From: a virus
DNA length: 32,028 nt
Direction: 5' to 3' (one strand)
IMG/VR virus record: IMGVR_UViG_3300030106_004142
Span: 1 to 32,028 of that record
Part shown: piece after piece, positions 28,797 through 32,028 of the stretch
Numbering within the stretch: the first letter of the stretch is position 1
How the letters are laid out: each line of letters opens with the position of its first letter
Notes under the pieces: model-generated
Seen by the model: only the letters and a program-made list of their open reading frames with translations
Told to the model about the DNA's origin: nothing
Database searches by the model: none
Made by a program: the position numbers and the translations under genes

Positions 28797-29179
28797 AACT
28801 TACCCCTGTGTTCACGATTGGCACGCCCAAGCACTCCCTTGCCCAAGACAGACCGCAGATGCTGTCTGCCCTCGCGCACCATCTGGCTCACGCCGCCAAA
28901 CGGAGCAATGAAATCCACCAGCCAAAGCCTATCGCCTGCGTTCCAGTCATCTGGCTGTATCTTGCGGGAGCCGGCCAGATAACCAGCCTCAGTCTCTTCA
29001 TTGAACAAGCCCCAGGTTACAAACCCGACCGGCTGATGTTCTACTTGCCAGATTCGGAACTGTTGGAGCGCTACCGGCGGGATGATCAGCCTGTGAACGT
29101 CTTCGATCGTCCAGTTGCAGTGCTGATCGCTCTGGCCCATGAGCCAGGTCATCATGCCGACTGCCTCGGTGTTCTTCAC
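28778..29179 (-). CDS. HlyC-like lysine acyltransferase (RTX toxin activator family)
   Basis: A 133-residue protein aligning by eye along most of its length with HlyC, the acyl-ACP-dependent enzyme that acylates toxin lysines. Matches include MMTWL, DQHCNW with His20 at the HlyC catalytic His23 position, PVGFVTW for the HlyC PVAYCSW, DDWNAGDRLWLVDFIAPFG with Asp89 at the second catalytic position, and the acidic EETEAGY. It is shorter than HlyC (about 170) at the C-terminus. The GTG start overlaps the portal stop as GTGA. No RTX repeat protein was found here, so a virion or host lysine may be the target. Alternative: a GNAT-fold relative with another substrate. Confidence 0.78.
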   Translation of the reverse strand: MKNTEAVGMMTWLMGQSDQHCNWTIEDVHRLIIPPVALQQFRIWQVEHQPVGFVTWGLFNEETEAGYLAGSRKIQPDDWNAGDRLWLVDFIAPFGGVSQMVREGRQHLRSVLGKGVLGRANREHRGKLWSAVT

Positions 29180-31146
29180 TGTGTGACCACCTTGGCTGCA
29201 TCAATCTCCAGCTTCTGCTGCTTGAACTGTGCGTCTTGCGCCGCCTTTTGCTGATCAAGCTGCAGTCGGGCAACCTTGACCTGGGCATCAGCCGCCGCTT
29301 GCTGTGTCTGCGCCTGTACCTTTGCAGCCTCGACCTCAACCAGTTTATCGCTTGGGGTTGGCCCAGGCTGTGGCGGCTGAATGGCCTCAAGCGTCTCTTC
29401 AAGGTCACGCGCGCCAGGAAATGCTTTGGCAGCAAACAGCAGCATCTGCTTGGCTTGCTCAAAGCCCACAGCACCGCTGGCAACCAATGGACCAATCGCC
29501 TGCAGAAACTGCACTGTAGCCGTCAAAAACTCTGTGCGGCGCTGTTGCTCGATGGCCGTATCAACAGCGGCAGACTCTTCTGTATCAACCGAAATCCGAT
29601 AGTTGCGCGTGCGCTCATCACGCATCAGCGCCACCATCTCTGGCGTCACCACAACGCTGGTAACTTTGCTTAGAACCTCGGGCTCTAGATTTTCAACCAT
29701 CAGCTCAGCCTTCAACTCCATGATCTGATCAAGGAACTGCTCGACAAGTCGCTGCCGGTTCATCAACCGCATAGCGCCAAACTGGCCTTTGATGCGCTGG
29801 GCAGTGGCAGTCTCGCGGCTAGCACTTGTGCCGCGCATAATGTCCGAAATGCCGGTGATCTCGTAAATCGTCTGAATTACGATCTGGCGTGATTGATAGA
29901 GCTGCCCCAGTGCCTTGATAAGATTATCAAGCGGAGCTTCCTGCATGACGTTGGCAAGACCGCCGCCAGCCTGCAGCATCGCCATATTATCAACCGGAAC
30001 AAACTCGTTGTCACTTGCCTCTGCAAGACGTTGCAGTTCCTGGAAGCTGGCATCGTAGACGCCGCGCCTTTTCAGCGCTTCTGTCAGGCTGGCAATCCGC
30101 TGTGTGATCAGATCCAGTTCGTGAATCTGGTCCTCATAGCTGAATATTTCAGGGACAGGCAGCGAGGTGTCGGTGGTCGATATGGCGTAAAGAGGCTCCG
30201 GCATAGGCCAGAAGCCATCAAGATTATAAGGATCGTCAAACTCGTCCAATATCTCATCATGGTTTAGCACCACAAAAAGCTGCTTCTGGCTGCGCCTGTC
30301 CCAGATTTCATAAACCTCGGCACGATCAGGCTGCTTGTCGTCATCATAGCCGCCATCATCGCCGTGATAGCTCAGCGGGATCATCTCCCCCTTTGCGCCA
30401 TATACCTCAACCAGTTCATCGCGGGTCATCAGGTGCCGGAAGCCAATCCACGAGGTGTCATCCCAGCAACGTGCCGGTGACATCACAAAATCTTGCCAGT
30501 GGACATACTCACAGCGCACTGATTGCTCAGCAACAAACTCAACCGGGTCGCCAAGCATGAACGGCCCCATTGGCCCTTGCTGTACCTGGCTTTGCTCTAC
30601 CTCATTGCCCTCAGCGTCCACAAAACGCTGGCCGATTTGCACTTCACCCAGTTGCCCAGGGGCAACCTCCCCCACACCCGTGATTGGCGCAACCCTGACA
30701 GGGAGAACTTCCGGGTCACCCTCAATCACCACCGGCTCGTATACCAGCCTGATGACGCCGCGCCCGACTATGAGCATGTCTTCGATAGCCCTGCGAACAG
30801 TGGCATCGAAGTTGTAGACATCAAGCTGATATTGGAGCGCCCGTTCAAGTACCGTGCTTACTGAACGGGCAACTGGATCACTGTCCCTAAAACGCCGGCT
30901 CACCTTGGGCTTTGGCGTTTTGAAGTACAGCGCTGATTTCAAAGTATCGACGTTGCTATAGAAGATGTTCATTCGCACGTCGCGCTGCATCCGCTCAGGA
31001 TGATCGTCGCGATAGCGCTCGATGATATCGTGGCAGCGGTTGCGCCAGTTCTCTTCAAACCGACGCGCACGCATGATCTGATGATGCCAGAACCGCGCCC
31101 GTTCTAACTTGTCGGTCGGCTCTTTTTCAAAACTGTAGCTTTCCAC
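29176..31146 (-). CDS. Portal protein
   Basis: A 656-residue portal subunit, close to the usual size for podovirus portals. Recognisable parts are an N-terminal helical region (ARRFEENWRNRCHDIIERYR), IFYSNVDTLKSALYFKTPKPKV, VRRAIEDMLIVGRGVIRLVYEP, then CEYVHWQDFVMSP and WIGFRHLMTRDEL typical of portals, an ITGISDIMRGTSAS region, and a Gln/Ala/Lys coiled coil at the C-terminus. It starts with a GTG directly after the terminase stop, with GGAG seven bases upstream. It forms the dodecameric DNA channel bound by the terminase. Confidence 0.9.
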   Translation of the reverse strand: MESYSFEKEPTDKLERARFWHHQIMRARRFEENWRNRCHDIIERYRDDHPERMQRDVRMNIFYSNVDTLKSALYFKTPKPKVSRRFRDSDPVARSVSTVLERALQYQLDVYNFDATVRRAIEDMLIVGRGVIRLVYEPVVIEGDPEVLPVRVAPITGVGEVAPGQLGEVQIGQRFVDAEGNEVEQSQVQQGPMGPFMLGDPVEFVAEQSVRCEYVHWQDFVMSPARCWDDTSWIGFRHLMTRDELVEVYGAKGEMIPLSYHGDDGGYDDDKQPDRAEVYEIWDRRSQKQLFVVLNHDEILDEFDDPYNLDGFWPMPEPLYAISTTDTSLPVPEIFSYEDQIHELDLITQRIASLTEALKRRGVYDASFQELQRLAEASDNEFVPVDNMAMLQAGGGLANVMQEAPLDNLIKALGQLYQSRQIVIQTIYEITGISDIMRGTSASRETATAQRIKGQFGAMRLMNRQRLVEQFLDQIMELKAELMVENLEPEVLSKVTSVVVTPEMVALMRDERTRNYRISVDTEESAAVDTAIEQQRRTEFLTATVQFLQAIGPLVASGAVGFEQAKQMLLFAAKAFPGARDLEETLEAIQPPQPGPTPSDKLVEVEAAKVQAQTQQAAADAQVKVARLQLDQQKAAQDAQFKQQKLEIDAAKVVTQ

Positions 31147-32028
31147 TTACAATCTCCAGCCCTTGGGCTTGCTGGCATACTCAAGGCCGGCCATCATTTC
31201 TTCGATGGTCGGCTCCCGCCACGGGTCTTCATCAATCTCTGGAGCGCGCCGCTGATACGGCCTCGCCATGCAAGCGTAACGAATGTCATCCGCCGCATGA
31301 TCTTCCTGAGTCGTGTCAATGTCCTCAACCCTGTGCTTGTCGTGCGTAAGCACTGGCAACGTGCGGATTGTGTCCGTACAGTCGCTAAAAACAAAAAGCA
31401 TTGGGCAACCATCATCACCAATCAGGCGCTGGCGCACCTGATCCCAACCAGCCACCCTGCTGTTGTCGGCCCTGCGGAAGCGTATCCCCATCTTTGACAG
31501 CCGCTCACCAATCGACGGGCCGCCATCAAACTTCCAAATGCTGGGATCACCGACACTGAAATCAATCCGCTCATGCCCTTCACGGCTGCGGATGCCAGCG
31601 CCAACCTCCTCGGCAGTCATTCTCAAGCCCCTATTAGGCCCGGCAGCGCCATACCATTCGCGATATCTGATCAGCGCCCCATCAGGAAAATCTGGGTCAT
31701 CATCAGCAACGGCCCACCAGCCAACACTGAACGGCGAGGCTGAACCCCAGTCAAAGCTGCGGAACTTTGTCCAATGCTCAGGGATGTCAAACGGCCTGAT
31801 GACATGCAGATCGCGGTTCCAGACATCGCCAAAGAACGAACCGACAACCAAATCCCAGTCGCCTTCACGCAGCGCCCTGGCCAGCTCCTCCGGCAGTGCT
31901 GAGAAGCTAGAAGCATAAGAAGGGTCGATATACTTGTTGTCAGCCATCTTGGCCGGGATGTACATCGTCACCCAGCCCTTGTCAGACGGATCATTCGGAT
32001 CACGCATCGTGTGATCGTAAAAATACTG
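31147..32028 (-). CDS. terL: Terminase large subunit (5' end outside window)
   Basis: The frame is open through the right edge; about 293 C-terminal residues are visible, including the nuclease domain. FRSFDWGSASPFSV carries the first catalytic Asp, FSVGDPSIW is typical of phage terminase nuclease domains, and HAADDIRYACMAR near the end supplies further acidic residues. The ATPase half lies outside the window. It would drive packaging with the portal gene that follows it. The small-subunit candidate is at 2997-3617, near the other edge. Confidence 0.9.
   Translation of the reverse strand, partial: QYFYDHTMRDPNDPSDKGWVTMYIPAKMADNKYIDPSYASSFSALPEELARALREGDWDLVVGSFFGDVWNRDLHVIRPFDIPEHWTKFRSFDWGSASPFSVGWWAVADDDPDFPDGALIRYREWYGAAGPNRGLRMTAEEVGAGIRSREGHERIDFSVGDPSIWKFDGGPSIGERLSKMGIRFRRADNSRVAGWDQVRQRLIGDDGCPMLFVFSDCTDTIRTLPVLTHDKHRVEDIDTTQEDHAADDIRYACMARPYQRRAPEIDEDPWREPTIEEMMAGLEYASKPKGWRL

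Noticed and set aside
28778-29179. Possible RTX toxin near the HlyC-like gene
   Set aside because: No GGxGxD-type nonapeptide repeats are found in any protein in the window, so a toxin-activator pair cannot be claimed.
1-32028. CRISPR arrays, tRNA genes, insertion sequences
   Set aside because: No regularly spaced direct repeats, no cloverleaf I could support, and no transposase motifs; the only large duplication is the protein-level repeat in the two paralogues at the left.

Overview
The window is most of a tailed-phage genome with podovirus-like gene content. From the right edge leftward on the minus strand run the large terminase (cut by the edge), portal, scaffold-like protein, major capsid protein, head decoration protein, head-tail adaptor, a tail-hub-like protein and a tail fibre ending in an S74 chaperone. 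They are followed by internal-virion-type proteins and a lysis module. I infer a phage of a marine alphaproteobacterium, because several proteins (the 313-residue capsid protein, the small membrane proteins, the 390-residue protein beginning MGKSAP, the GTA-type holin) resemble families I associate with marine viral metagenomes. No host marker, tRNA, integrase, DNA polymerase or RNA polymerase was seen, so host and lifestyle stay open. Coding density is very high, neighbouring genes mostly overlap by ATGA, GTGA, TAATG or TGATG, and no gap exceeds about 155 bases.

Layout. (1) About 1-7830, minus strand: a leftward operon that begins with a small HTH regulator. It continues with a Hjc-like PD-(D/E)XK nuclease, a C5 DNA methyltransferase carrying a second long ORF nested in another frame, a zinc-ribbon protein, a YhhQ-type 7-deazaguanine precursor transporter, a small unknown, a DpdA-like transglycosylase and another small unknown. 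Then come two hypothetical proteins, a terminase-small-subunit-like HTH protein, a hypothetical protein, and two tandem paralogues that share an N-terminal module. One paralogue carries ParB-like and ADP-ribosyltransferase-like domains and runs off the left edge. (2) 7831-7905: overlapping divergent promoters with a perfect inverted repeat. (3) 7906-10686, plus strand: a recombination operon (PD-(D/E)XK exonuclease, ERF annealing protein, putative ssDNA-binding protein, excisionase-like HTH protein and small proteins), ending at a strong intrinsic terminator. (4) 10790-32028, minus strand: the late operon, reading from the right edge.

How the parts fit. The nuclease and ERF protein form a phage recombination pair. 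DpdA and YhhQ, with no preQ0 biosynthesis genes in view, suggest the phage imports a host or environmental 7-deazaguanine base and inserts it into its DNA, next to cytosine methylation from the same operon. This is a likely anti-restriction set. The late operon builds the virion and ends in a holin candidate, a T4-type lysozyme with an E-C-T active site, and six very small basic proteins. A HlyC-like lysine acyltransferase lies directly after the portal gene with no RTX toxin in the window. If the genome is circular or circularly permuted, the left edge may continue into the large terminase at the right edge.

The items most worth a second look are the nested methyltransferase ORF, the HlyC-like enzyme in a head operon, the DpdA/YhhQ cassette, and the paralogue pair with a shared N-terminus and different C-termini.
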